In this document: positions 54,801-64,000 of the stretch, piece after piece | Position numbering within the stretch: position 1 is the stretch's first letter | Layout of the letters: each line of letters opens with the position of its first letter | Source: Botryosphaeria dothidea | Lineage: Eukaryota > Ascomycota > Dothideomycetes > Botryosphaeriales > Botryosphaeriaceae | Direction: 5' to 3' | Assembly (NCBI GenBank): GCA_011503125.2 | Contig: WWBZ02000022.1 | Coordinates: 4,278,001-4,342,000 of the forward strand | Length of the DNA: 64,000 bases | The notes under the pieces: generated by a model | What the model was told of the DNA's origin: nothing | Database searches by the model: none | The model's input: only the letters and a program-made list of their open reading frames with translations | Made by a program: the position numbers and the translations under genes

Positions 54801-55434
54801 AGGGTGCGGTTGTAGGGAATGGCACCGTCAGATTGGGGTGGTACTGCAGGGAATGTTTTTTGGGATGTATCGCAGTAGGCAGTGGTACGTCTCTTTCGCT
54901 TGTGCTCGATGTATACTCTGGATATCTGAGTTATTCGCCTTTTAGATTCATAGAATTATTTTCTTTATTCTCATTTGAGATAAATGAGGGCCATGCTTTT
55001 CGCTCTACGGAAATAGCATTTCGGATATGCAAGTGAGAATACTTGTAAGGATCCGTCGTTTGGGAGTGTAGTGGATCCTGATTGGCGCGTTGAGTGTGAG
55101 GAAGAATGGATAAAGCACACGGTGCTCGTGAGGCTGGTAGAGTGGGTTGTCCCTGACGAATGAATCAAAAAGGTTTGTCTGCTGGATGGTCAGCAACTGT
55201 AGAGACAGGCATTGCGAAATATCTGGCTGAGATCTATTTTCTGCCTCGTGGGTGAATTACTCGCAACAAGTGGGCCGCAGACGTGGCACATAGGAGTGGA
55301 TTAGACACGTCTATTTCTGACCGCTTTGCACGTTCCTCGGTGAGCACAGTACTTCCCTACGAATCACTCCTCTGTCTCTAGGGACATTCTCTTTGCATTT
55401 CCAAAACCATCGCAACCCCATTTCCTCCGACCAT
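54801..55434. other. Intergenic; no gene seen
   Basis: 3' flank of the hydrolase and promoter of the HET gene. No distinctive repeat or coding pattern. Confidence 0.5.
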
Positions 55435-57387
55435 ATGTCAACATTCAAATCCGTACTAGAAGATGACCACCGAGGTCCGCGTCTTTGCCTGCGCTGTCAA
55501 TACAGTGTTTCCGCCGTGGTGAACCAGAAGAATCTGGGAGTGCACGAATATTTTCTACATAATTTGCATGGCTGGTGTTCCTTTTGCAAACTCATTGCTG
55601 CATTCCTTCCTTGGCCTTTGCGTCACGACGAACGACGACTTGTTGACATGTCTTATAATTCGTGTACCAGTGAAGTGTCTTATTGTGGTCAAAGGCTTGG
55701 TAGAATACAGCGCGGAGTTTACATGCCTCGCAGCGCCATTGTAACGAATACCACTGGTCTTTTAGAGCCATCAATAGTCCGTCAGTGGATAGACGACTGC
55801 GAGAGTGAACACGAAAACGGCCGCTTAGATTCGCGCCATACAGGCAGGTCTGACCAGGCCATTGACTTGACGCTAATTGACGTTGCCAATCTTTGCTTGA
55901 TCAGAGCCTCATCGAGGGAGCGCTTCCGTGCACTGAGCTACGTATGGGGCGGCGTCACGGGCCTCAAAACTACAACTCAGAATCGCGCCATCCTGGAAGT
56001 TCCTGGGTCCCTGGGCAGTCATTCTCATGGGTCACTGATCCCTCTCTCTATTCGAGAAGCCATTGTTTTGGTCTCTACGATAGGATAGCGCTTCCTCTGG
56101 GTGGACGCATTATGCATCGAGCAGGATAATGACGTTCAGAAGCACAGTCAGATTCAGCAAATGGACATCATATACAGCCACGCACTTCTCACGATAGTGG
56201 CTCTTTCGGGCAACAGTGCGAACTCGCCTTTGCCGGGAGTCACACCTGGTGCAAGACCTCCAAGATCAATGGCCACTAGTTTGGCTGTACCGAACAGTGA
56301 GCTGCCAATATCTTTCTACACAGAAGATATCAACCTTAGAGAAGAAATTGCACGGTCGGTATACAACGAGCGCGCATGGACATTCCAGGAAAGGCTCTTA
56401 GCGAAAAGGTGCCTTTTTCTTTGCAAAAATCGGGCTGACTTGTCGTGCCGTCACGGCCTACATCAATCGGAATATCCCACCGAGCAAGACATTCTGGAAA
56501 GAGCAGAAGAAACTCTGGGCCTCTGCTATCCCTATTTCGACTCTCTATCTATATACGAGCTATTATCTCTTTCGAGCTCCTGGCCTACGCAATACGGGTT
56601 TTATGCGTCTCTGGTAGACGAGTACAGGAACAAAAGGTTGTCCAGGTCTTCCGACAATCTAAACGGAATATCCGGCATCCTTGCCATTCTTGCGGACAAA
56701 TTTGGTTGGCATTTTATATCAGGCCATCCAGAAGAGCATTTGGAGCGCAGTCTCCTCTGGTGTCCGGCCCGGGAAAACCCCAAGCGTAATAAACTGTTCC
56801 CAAGCTGGAGCTGGGCAGGTTGGGACTGCCGAACCATGTCCAATCCCGCGCACAGCCCGTTTTTCGCGACAAACTGGTGGAACCACGCATTTGGTATGGG
56901 ATACAGGTATTCGGAGCTAAATAACCTCTCCACGTTTTCCCAGGCTCCGAAGCGGCGCATTATCAGGCAGCCGCAGGAATGTGGGATGAAGGTTGAGCCC
57001 ACCTAGATTGCAGCAGAATTGCGTTGCGAAATCGACATACTCAACTTTTATGCGTTTGCTGCTGCTGCCGAAAACTTCATTTTCAGCCGCACCACAAAAG
57101 ATTCACAGAGAGCAGAGGGAGTGGGATATTCAATTGTTGATTTTGAAGGAAACATTTGCGGGGCATTGTGCTTCGGGTCGTTTGTCCCGGACTTGTGGCG
57201 GGCCCAGACGATGGAGCTAATACTACTGTCACGGTCTGACAAGGGGGCTGATTTGAACGAGGAAGGATTGAATGTAATGCTGATCGAGTGGAAGGATGGT
57301 AGGGCCGAGCGATCGAACATCGGGGTGATGCGCGGAAGTGCGTTCATGAATGCCAATCCGGTTTGGAAAGAGATACAGCTGGGGTAG
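55435..57387 (+). pseudogene. HET-domain gene with two in-frame TAG codons
   Basis: Heterokaryon-incompatibility (HET) domain protein of about 650 codons in one unbroken frame, single exon, from the ATG at 55435. N-terminal CLRCQ and WCSFCKL cysteine pairs precede the HET domain: RASSRERFRALSYVWGG, PLSIREAIVLV, RFLWVDALCIEQDND, IYSHALLTIVALSG, YNERAWTFQERLLAKRCLF, and later FPSWSWAGWDC. The end (VMLIEWKDGRAERSNIGVMR) is also typical. TAG codons occur at 56086-56088, directly before RFLWVDALCI, and at 57004-57006, before IAAELRCEI. No splice signals that would remove them are visible. HET proteins trigger cell death on contact with incompatible partners; this copy looks silenced by point changes but is otherwise complete. 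Confidence 0.85.
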
Positions 57388-57667
57388 CTATCCATGCTTT
57401 GTTTGCATTTGAATCACGTTACTAATAGTGGAACCACTCTCGAGTCACAGTTTGCTTTGGATGTGGAAGCATTTGAGCATTGTGTTAGTCTTGCATTTGA
57501 GCGAGTAGACAAGCACGTTCTGGTACTTGGCGTGTGATGAAGCTACAGCATCAATCAAGCTTAAGCACTCTCACGAGGGAGTTACCTCGCTCCGGAGAAA
57601 AATTATGCCTCAAATTTGAGATTAGATCTTTCAAGGCCAGTCCCGGGCGTTTTTAACGAGACTTGTG

Positions 57668-58084
57668 TTATTCCTCAGCCTCGTCGGATTCCTCCTCTAT
57701 GTCTCCTTCAAATCCGTTAAATGGCCCCAGTCTCTCTTCTATTTCTGTCTTCAAGCCTTCCCACTCATTGGCCAGGAGCATGATTTGCAGGCCAATCGTA
57801 TTCATCGACTCTGCGACCTTGTCGTTGAGCTCCACAAACCAGACGCGTGACAAGAGCCGGGCCACACGCGCATTGAAGCTCTGGATCACCGCCTCTTTCT
57901 CATCGAGGGTCTCAGAAGATAGAGCAGCGAAGATTCGTAAGTGGATATGGTCGATGCTGGTTTGTAGACGTTGGAGAGTGCGTTCGGCTGCGCGCACCCA
58001 GTTGGTGTGGTAGGTTTGGATTGCGGCGGCGGACAGTGGCGCCGGTGAGGTGGAGAGTATGATGGCTGCGTCGGTGGTGATCAT
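57668..58084 (-). CDS. Small acidic helical hypothetical protein
   Basis: 138 residues from the ATG at 58084; the open frame extends further 5' but only with non-ATG starts and less protein-like content. The sequence is almost wholly helical and heptad-like (WVRAAERTLQRLQTSIDHIH, ETLDEKEAVIQSFNARVARL, LANEWEGLKTEIEERLG), ending in a strongly acidic tail (GDIEEESDEAEE). No signal peptide or membrane helix. I recognise no family. It could be a coiled-coil adaptor; an upstream exon cannot be excluded. Confidence 0.5.
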   Translation of the reverse strand: MITTDAAIILSTSPAPLSAAAIQTYHTNWVRAAERTLQRLQTSIDHIHLRIFAALSSETLDEKEAVIQSFNARVARLLSRVWFVELNDKVAESMNTIGLQIMLLANEWEGLKTEIEERLGPFNGFEGDIEEESDEAEE

Positions 58085-59012
58085 GGAGATGATAGGCTGA
58101 GGATGAATTGATGTTGAGGTGGAGTTGTCAATGGTTCGGTCAAATGGTTTAACTGATTTCAATCTCAGGATTTTCTCGTTGTCAGAGTGGACGCCGAGGG
58201 TTAACGAGAACTCAGTAGGGCAGATGAGGCTCCTATGGAAGGATGAAGGTATTGTGTGATAGTCATGGTGCCTGGTAAAATATAGGTGAAACAACTGCCA
58301 TTTGACGACGTGTCTTGGGATTTGTTGTGAGCAGGTGCAGAAGCACCAGGGTGGAAGGAGCTACGTGACCTGTGGAATATTCCATGACTTCAAGGTCACT
58401 CTGGATTTGAAAGAAGATTCTCGTTAGGAGACAATCCCGAAGCGCTGATGTCATGCTAGTGAGGTATGTAAAGTCACGGCAGCTTCTTCTTCCGCTCCAA
58501 GGATGCGAGGCTCGGGGGTCAATCTCAAGAGGTGTTTCGTCACCCACCGTTGGGGCACCCCTTGAGATCCCACGCAAAAGGTTGTTCATTCGATCTGTGG
58601 GCGGTTCAGTATCTGTTTTTTGGTATATGTGTATGTGTGTAAAGTAACCCTTTGTGGGTGAGTGAGGACACAGGTGTCGGTGACCACTCGCACTCAGCCT
58701 TTGCAAGGCCCTGCCTGCAACTTCGACTGCGATTTCCTGCACATTGAATCGGACACCCCATAAGAGCGAGACATATTCTACAACATAGAAACACTCAGCG
58801 TACCTCACCGTCTTAGAATGGTGGCGTGTTGTACTGTCGGCGGGAGGGAAGTAACAAGCATTCAACCAATCAGAAGGCAAGGGATTATGCAGGCCGGAGC
58901 TTGGGCCACGTCCGCGGCGATTCACCAGAGCGTCATCGACCCTCGCCTCCATCTTCCTCGCTCTCTACTCTCCTCTCTCTACTCTGCGATAATTTCCCTG
59001 CCAGCCACCACA
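58085..59012. other. Divergent intergenic region; no supported gene
   Basis: Between two divergent genes. A 229-codon minus-strand open frame (58263-58952) has no domain and starts in a region that serves as promoter, so it is not called. Pyrimidine-rich CT tracts precede the ATG at 59013, as in many fungal promoters. Confidence 0.45.
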
Positions 59013-59761
59013 ATGGGATCATCCGCATCAAAAGCTTCTCGCGCCGCCAACAGCGCCGCCCGCGTCTATCCCACGCGCGCATCACAAGCAGCGACCAATG
59101 CACCAAAGCCTTCACCAGCAGGCCGCGCCTCGCAACCTGGTCCTACAGTTCGCCCGCAGCCGCAAGCCAGCGAGACCAGAGATGAAGGTGCCTACCAATT
59201 CCAACCAACCACATCACCAAGACTCTCCCTCCCGCCCTACCGCCGCAGTTTCCCATCCGCGCCGCTAACGTAGCAAAAAACCAAACAGCCATCAACCACG
59301 ACGCCGCCGACCCCGCCTTCGCCGCCCAGCTCCGCTCGATGGGCGCCGTCGACCCCAACCCCTACGCCTCCAACTCGTCCACCTCCCCCTACGAGCCGCA
59401 GCGGCGCCCCGCCGAGCCCGCATCCGCGACGCCGACCCGCGACCAGCTCCCCGACTTCTCCGCCGGCCCGAACCCGTACGGCCCGCCCACCGGCGCGCCC
59501 ATGCCGCCGCGCATGCACAACCCGGCCCTGACCATCCTGTCGGCGCGCGAGCGCCTCGCCGTCGAGGCGGAGCAGGAGTTTGCGAACATCGGGCGCCGGG
59601 GCGCGCCGGGGCGGCGGTTCCTGGACGTCGTCGAGGTGCGCAAGGCGCTGGTGCTGAGGGACCAGCGGGGGAAGGCGCCGGGCGAGATTGAGAAGCGGCT
59701 GGGCTTGGGGGAGGGGGTTGTGGGGAAGCTGGGGCCGAAGGGCGTGCTGGAGGTGATTTGA
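59013..59761 (+). CDS. Putative N-myristoylated protein with C-terminal helical domain
   Basis: Exons 59013-59187 and 59289-59761 around a 101-bp intron (donor GTGCCT, weak; acceptor AACAG) give 215 residues in phase. The start MGSSASKASR fits an N-myristoylation site (Gly2, Ser6, Lys7). A long Ala/Ser/Pro/Arg-rich disordered part follows, then INHDAADPAFAAQLRSMGAVDPNPYA, a Pro-rich stretch, and a conserved-looking C-terminal domain (NPALTILSARERLAVEAEQEF, then FLDVVEVRKALVLRDQRGK). Its last 40 residues (PGEIEKRLGLGEGVVGKLG) resemble a helix-turn-helix. I recall similar fungal proteins annotated only as HTH-containing or hypothetical. Possibly membrane-associated through the lipid; function unknown. 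Confidence 0.7.
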
Positions 59762-60417
59762 GCGGGGAATTGGCTGGAACCCTCGTGCGTGGTTGGCCTG
59801 AGCGGGAAGACTGGATGACATATCCTGCTGGTCATGGGGTTGAGAGCGCTGGCCGATGTCGGAGTGCGGTGTCGTGGACGCGCCCGGCGGGCGGTCTTGA
59901 TCGAGAAATCTCCGGGAGGGACTGGATTCTCTTGCTCGCGATTCACAATCGCTGAAGAGAAAAGACTAGAGCAGTGATTGCTCGTTGAACAGCACAGCTG
60001 CTGCTTTAATTGGAGCTGCAAAGGCTTGCGCTCGTCTGCCGAAGACCGCCCAACCTAATCATACAACGGTCAGCACATTTGGCGAGCAAGCCTACCTATC
60101 CGAAACATGCACAAATCCCCGACTTGGACCGCATACAAGCCTTGATCGATTCCTAAACCATGAAGCAACGAACGAGGTCGGGTATTACAAGAGCTGTAAT
60201 GACATTAGGCTCATCTTTCAGCGTCACCTACGCATCACCACTCAAAACTCTCAAGTTTGTTCTTAGGATTGTCATCCAGATCAGGGCATAAATGTACTAT
60301 TATGGAAATATATACGGAAGCTTTGGATATCCCATGCGCCGCGCTTGAAGAGATCAACCAATATGGGAATTTTCTACTCTCATTCTCCTTTTCCCCATCT
60401 TTTTCCCTCTTTCCAAC
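59762..60417. other. Convergent 3' region; nothing recognised
   Basis: About 650 bp between two converging stops. No gene or repeat noted. Confidence 0.5.
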
Positions 60418-61678
60418 TTACCACGCCGCATGCCCGCCATCCATCCTCAGGTCCGCGCCTGTCATGAAGCTGCTCGCATCGCTGATCAGGAACACGCCTG
60501 CGCCGCGGTACTCCTCGGGCCCGCTCAGCCTGCCCAGCATGTTTTGCGTCGGCCAGTCCGTGCGGCGCTCCGGGAACTGCTTGAACAGCTCCTCGACCAT
60601 GGCGGTGACGATGTAGCCGGGCGAGATGGTGTTGACGCGGATGCCGTACGTGCCCCACTCGGAGGCAAGGTTGCGCGCCAGCTGGATGACGCCGGCCTTG
60701 CTGGCGTTGTAGGCGGGGCAGATGAGGCCCTGGTAATATCCTCGTCAGCAAAATCGCCGGGGAAGAAGAAGAAGACGGAGGGGGGTGGGATCGCGCTCAC
60801 TCTGTTCGCAACCGTCCCGCTCATGCTCGCAATCATGACGATGCTGCCGCCGTTGTCGAAGCGGATCATCTGCTTGGCGGCCGCCTGCGCCGTCATGAAG
60901 GCGCCCGTCACGTTGACCTCGAACATGCGGTTCGCGTCCTCGGCGCTGTACTCGAGCGCCGGGGTCTCCTGCTGGATGCCCGCGGCCGCGATGAGGCCGT
61001 CCAGCCGGCCGTGCTCGTCGGCGATGGCGGCGACGACCTTGTTCAGGCCGGCGACGTCGCGCACGTCGATCTGGCGGTAGTGCAGCGCGGTGCCGAGCGA
61101 GGTGCGGGCGCGCTCTTGGAGCGGGGCGAAGTCGGGCGAGGGGATGGGGAGGCGGTCGAGGGCGTAGACTGTGGCAGGTTCCATCATGATTAGCCATCGC
61201 TCCGCGCTTCTCTTTTGCTGTTTTGCTGCTCGTCTCGGGGGCGTGTTGTTGCACGGGAACCCAATCGGGCAACTCGACCATCGCCGACAGGGATCCTCGT
61301 TCGCGTAGAGTGTAGAGAAAGGAAATAGAAAATAAACTCACCCGTCGCACCGGCCTCCAACAACGCCTCCGCCTGCGTCAGCCCCAGGCCCCGCGCGCCG
61401 CCCGACACCAGCACCACCTTGTCCTTCAGGCTGAACTCGGGCAGCCGCTTCTTCGTGCCCAGGTACGCCGTCTCCGTGCTGGCCTTGTCGGCGGCCGGCG
61501 CCGGCGGCGCGTTGGCCGTTGCCGCCTCGTTGTTGTTGCTGCGGCGCGCGGCGGCGGAGACGGAAAACGTGCGGTCGACGGCGCGTGCGGTTGCTATCCT
61601 GGGGCAGGAAGTTATTGCGGGGCGCACCGCCGCCGTGCGGAGGAGAACGCGGGGAAGCAGCGAGGATGGCGCCGGCAT
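60418..61678 (-). CDS. Short-chain dehydrogenase with N-terminal extension (sorbose-reductase-like)
   Basis: Classical SDR, 338 residues, from exons 61342-61678, 60801-61168 and 60418-60729 (173- and 71-bp introns, GTGAGT and GTGAGC donors). The first ~80 residues form an Arg/Ala/Ser-rich, acid-poor leader (MPAPSSLLPRVLLRTAAVRP) that looks like a mitochondrial presequence, unusual for this family. The cofactor motif SGGARGLG is at residues 92-99, AAAG in DGLIAAAGIQQ, the catalytic Ser in IASMSG, and Y-x-x-x-K at Tyr242/Lys246 (YNASK) just after the second intron. NTISPGYIVTAM and the end FMTGADLRMDGGHAAW follow the sorbose/sorbitol-type fungal SDR pattern. The frame is intact. Reaction inferred as NAD(P)H-dependent ketone reduction; substrate unknown. 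Confidence 0.92.
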
Positions 61679-63013
61679 GCTTGGCTGGGTCGTGTGGGGA
61701 TCGGCGGGCTTTTGTCTCCTTTCTTATTGGGCTGGATGGAGGCCGCAGACACGGGGGCAATTGAGATGCGGCAGGATGAAGAGTGAGGCGGGCAATGGAA
61801 GCTTCTTTTTGACGTCTGGGCGGAGAGGCGGAGGAATGCACTCGAGGGCTTTGCTTTCAGCTAGCAGCCGGTGGTAGCGTTCCGCTGGTGAGTAGTAGTG
61901 ACCTTTTGGGTATGCTTTCGCTCACGGCAGACAGGGCAGAAGGTGGAAAACAGCAGAGATGCTCGAGATCAGCAGGAACAACGGCGGGTAGGTGCAGAGA
62001 GGGAAGGGGGGAATCCCTGGGAGCTCCAGGCCCTTTTAAATATTTCTACTATGGAAAGCCTCACGCCGGACAGAGAATGGCCATCGTAGCTCCCGTCCCG
62101 TCACGCGCTCGTCAGCAATTCCCGCCGAGCGCTTTCCATTTCCCCTCTTCGTGCTCCCCCATCTCCTTTGTGCTGGCAAGCCACGCACTGGAGCATCTGC
62201 GGAGGTCCGGGATGCCCGAAACGGATTCCGTTGGCGGATGAGCGGTCGGGCGCGCAGCAAAGAAGCAACGGTGTCGTGGCACAGTGCGTGGCTGTCAAAA
62301 CTCCACTGTCAGGGAGCACTCGGCACCCAATTCCCCTTGGGGACTCCGCAGGCAGTTCCAGAAAAAAAAAAAGATTGGGCTCGTGCCGGCAACCGCGAGA
62401 TGATGTATCGCGGATTGCCCAATCCGGCAATCCCGCGGCCGCGACACGAACACGATCCCCGCGCTCCCCCGCCACCGCCGCATTGTGGCATGGCCGTGTT
62501 TCTGGATTCTCTTGGGGGAGAAATTGGGGCCATGTGCGGCTCGAGGAAGAGCTGGACCAAAGCCGATGTGGGGCTCCAGTTGAGGAAAGTCGGAGTAGGG
62601 AACAGAATGAGATCTCCGAGACTCCTGGCGCGGGGTTGCCGCCTTCTGGATCCCTGTGTACCCTGAGGTCTACCGGGAAGTAGGAAAGATCGTGCTGCTT
62701 CTATGCCGGGAATAAGGTAATGCACCCCTCTCACCATCATGGGAAATCATTCGAACGGATATTTTCAAGCACATGGACAATTTGGTTCGGGCTAGCGCCA
62801 GCTGCAGCGGTATGACATGCAGCACCCGTCATGAAGCGCGTAAAAATGCCGTTTTCGGCAATACATCACCGGTCTAGAAGCTTGGGGAGGATCTAAGGCA
62901 CGCGTGTTCGAAGTATCACCCGGGTCTAATCTCACACCACCAAGATGGCAGACTATTTGATCTATTGGTTCCACAGCTCCGTGATATGTTCTACCGAGTT
63001 GTCGGGTTCTGCT
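61679..63013. other. Long intergenic stretch; no supported gene
   Basis: About 1.3 kb upstream of the dehydrogenase. A T/A-rich TTTTAAATATTTC near 62033 is the only promoter-like element; a run of about 11 A lies near 62361. Overlapping open frames at 62100-62740 on both strands are not protein-like. Confidence 0.5.
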
Positions 63014-64000
63014 TTAAGCCTTCTTCACCCCAAAGCCGGCGAATGGTACGCTTGTCTTCTCAACGATGTACTCCATAGCCTGCAGCACCTTTTCGTCCTC
63101 AAAGCGCCGTCCTACCAGCTGCAAGCACACCGGCGCGTCACGGTAGATTTCAGGCTCGTCTGTTGCATCGAAGTCAGTCGCAATCCTTCAGCGCATTGAA
63201 AGAGAAGAGCTGCGTACAAAGCTTGTGGTTGAAGTCATCATCCTCGTTGCGCGGTTTGTAGGTTTCATCCTTCACGTCGATGGCCGGGTCCACTTGCGTA
63301 ACCTGCTGCGAGTCAGCGCTTTTTCTGGAATAATGGACACAGCCAAAAGGTAACTCACAGGGAAGACGAGCGAAGGATAGTCCAGCAAGTTCCACTGGCT
63401 CGTGTAACCCCAGTACTTCGCATTATCAACTGGAGGTGCTGCACCAGGACCCACAGGGCAAAGGATGACGTCTACCATTCCTGTACCGTCCCCCTCTGTT
63501 GCTGTTTCGTTCCACTGTTGTGAGTACTCGGTACGGTACTGCTCGCGGAGCCTTGTGAGACGCCAGATATCAGTGACAGAGTATGGTTCCTTCGGAACAT
63601 GTTTATTCTCCTTGAGAATAAACGTAGACAGAGGCCGCCATGGCTCGCCTGAGGCATCGATTGCCGCTGCTTCTTCGCGACCGCCATCGGAAAAGTAGAG
63701 GCTTGCCTGGAGATATTGTCAGAGTCGGACTAGAATTACGCAGGAAAGGCAAGTCATGAAAGACATGGGATAAGAACTCACGATGATCTCCCAAGCCAGG
63801 TCGTGCTTATACGGCTTCCACTCGACAACCTCCATCCCTTCAGCCACCTTCAACTTATCCACCAACTCCTTCATTGCCCTCAACACGGGTGGATGCGGCT
63901 TGACAACGCCATCATCCCACATCACACCGACCTTCAATTTCTTCTTTCCTTCCTTGTCCTTTGGCAACCATTCCTCATCATACCTCCACTTCATAGGAAT
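63014..64000 (-). CDS. Amidase (amidase-signature family), 3' part only
   Basis: C-terminal portion of a fungal amidase, cut by the window end. Exons read 63782-64000 (continuing beyond), 63359-63706, 63218-63302 and 63014-63159, with introns of 75, 56 and 58 bp, all in phase. Landmarks include KKLKVGVMWDDGVVKPHPPVLRA, YKHDLAWEIIASLYFSDGGRE, SVTDIWRLTRLREQYR, MVDVILCPVGPGAAPP (the common 'D.ILCPV.P..A' segment), TSQWNLLDYPSLVFPVTQVDP and the terminal APVCLQLVGRRFEDEKVL. The catalytic Ser-cis-Ser-Lys region would be encoded upstream, outside the window. It hydrolyses an amide to acid plus ammonia; substrate unknown. The last residues are FAGFGVKKA. Confidence 0.92.

Noticed and set aside
58263..58952. 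229-codon minus-strand open frame
   Set aside because: Lies in a divergent promoter, has no recognisable domain and no supporting splice structure.
62101..62740. Several overlapping open frames on both strands near 62.1-62.7 kb
   Set aside because: Mutually overlapping, low-complexity, none with a domain; typical of GC-rich intergenic DNA.
1..64000. CRISPR arrays, tRNA or rRNA genes
   Set aside because: No spaced direct-repeat array was seen, none is expected in a fungal nuclear genome, and no tRNA or rRNA pattern stood out by eye; a tRNAscan-type search would be needed to exclude tRNAs.

Overview
The window is nuclear DNA from a filamentous ascomycete (Pezizomycotina). The evidence is genes split by very short introns (about 40-215 bp, mostly GTRAGT-type donors), fungus-restricted families (HET, DUF3176, DUF7580, LysM/GH18, OPT) and transposons that look hit by repeat-induced point mutation (RIP). 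I cannot place it to class or genus from sequence alone. Exon limits were worked out by hand from splice signals and reading phase.

Layout. 1-5 kb: a DUF3176 membrane protein and a secreted proline-rich protein. 5.3-11.7 kb: three co-directional oxidoreductases on the minus strand, a zinc alcohol dehydrogenase with three frame lesions, a bacterial-luciferase-like flavin monooxygenase and a cytochrome P450. 13-19 kb: a small unknown gene, an OPT oligopeptide transporter and a decayed GNAT acetyltransferase. 20.8-25.5 kb: an amino-acid permease, a short-chain dehydrogenase and a flavin amine oxidase; the permease and dehydrogenase share a tandem GATA motif upstream, suggesting a nitrogen-regulated catabolic unit. 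27.9-31 kb: mitochondrial isoleucyl-tRNA synthetase, a conserved housekeeping anchor.

31.4-42.4 kb is the most notable functional block. A 1,682-residue, 18-exon, killer-toxin-like (subgroup C type) GH18 chitinase is divergently paired with a 718-residue protein carrying about six LysM modules. Their 617-bp shared promoter holds three 21-bp tandem repeats and a perfect 21-bp palindrome. An unrecognised gene lies just downstream of the chitinase.

42.4-57.4 kb is an accessory region. A pogo/Fot1-like transposon (43112-46779) carries a second, related transposon (44001-45850) inserted in its transposase. Both have perfect TA target duplications and terminal inverted repeats, and both transposase frames are broken only by TAG/TAA substitutions, as RIP would do. 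Around them lie a P450 with one in-frame TGA, a DUF7580 gene, a CocE/NonD-type secreted hydrolase and a HET gene with two in-frame TAG codons.

57.6-64 kb: a small acidic helical protein, a putative N-myristoylated protein, a short-chain dehydrogenase with an N-terminal extension, and the 3' part of an amidase running off the window end.
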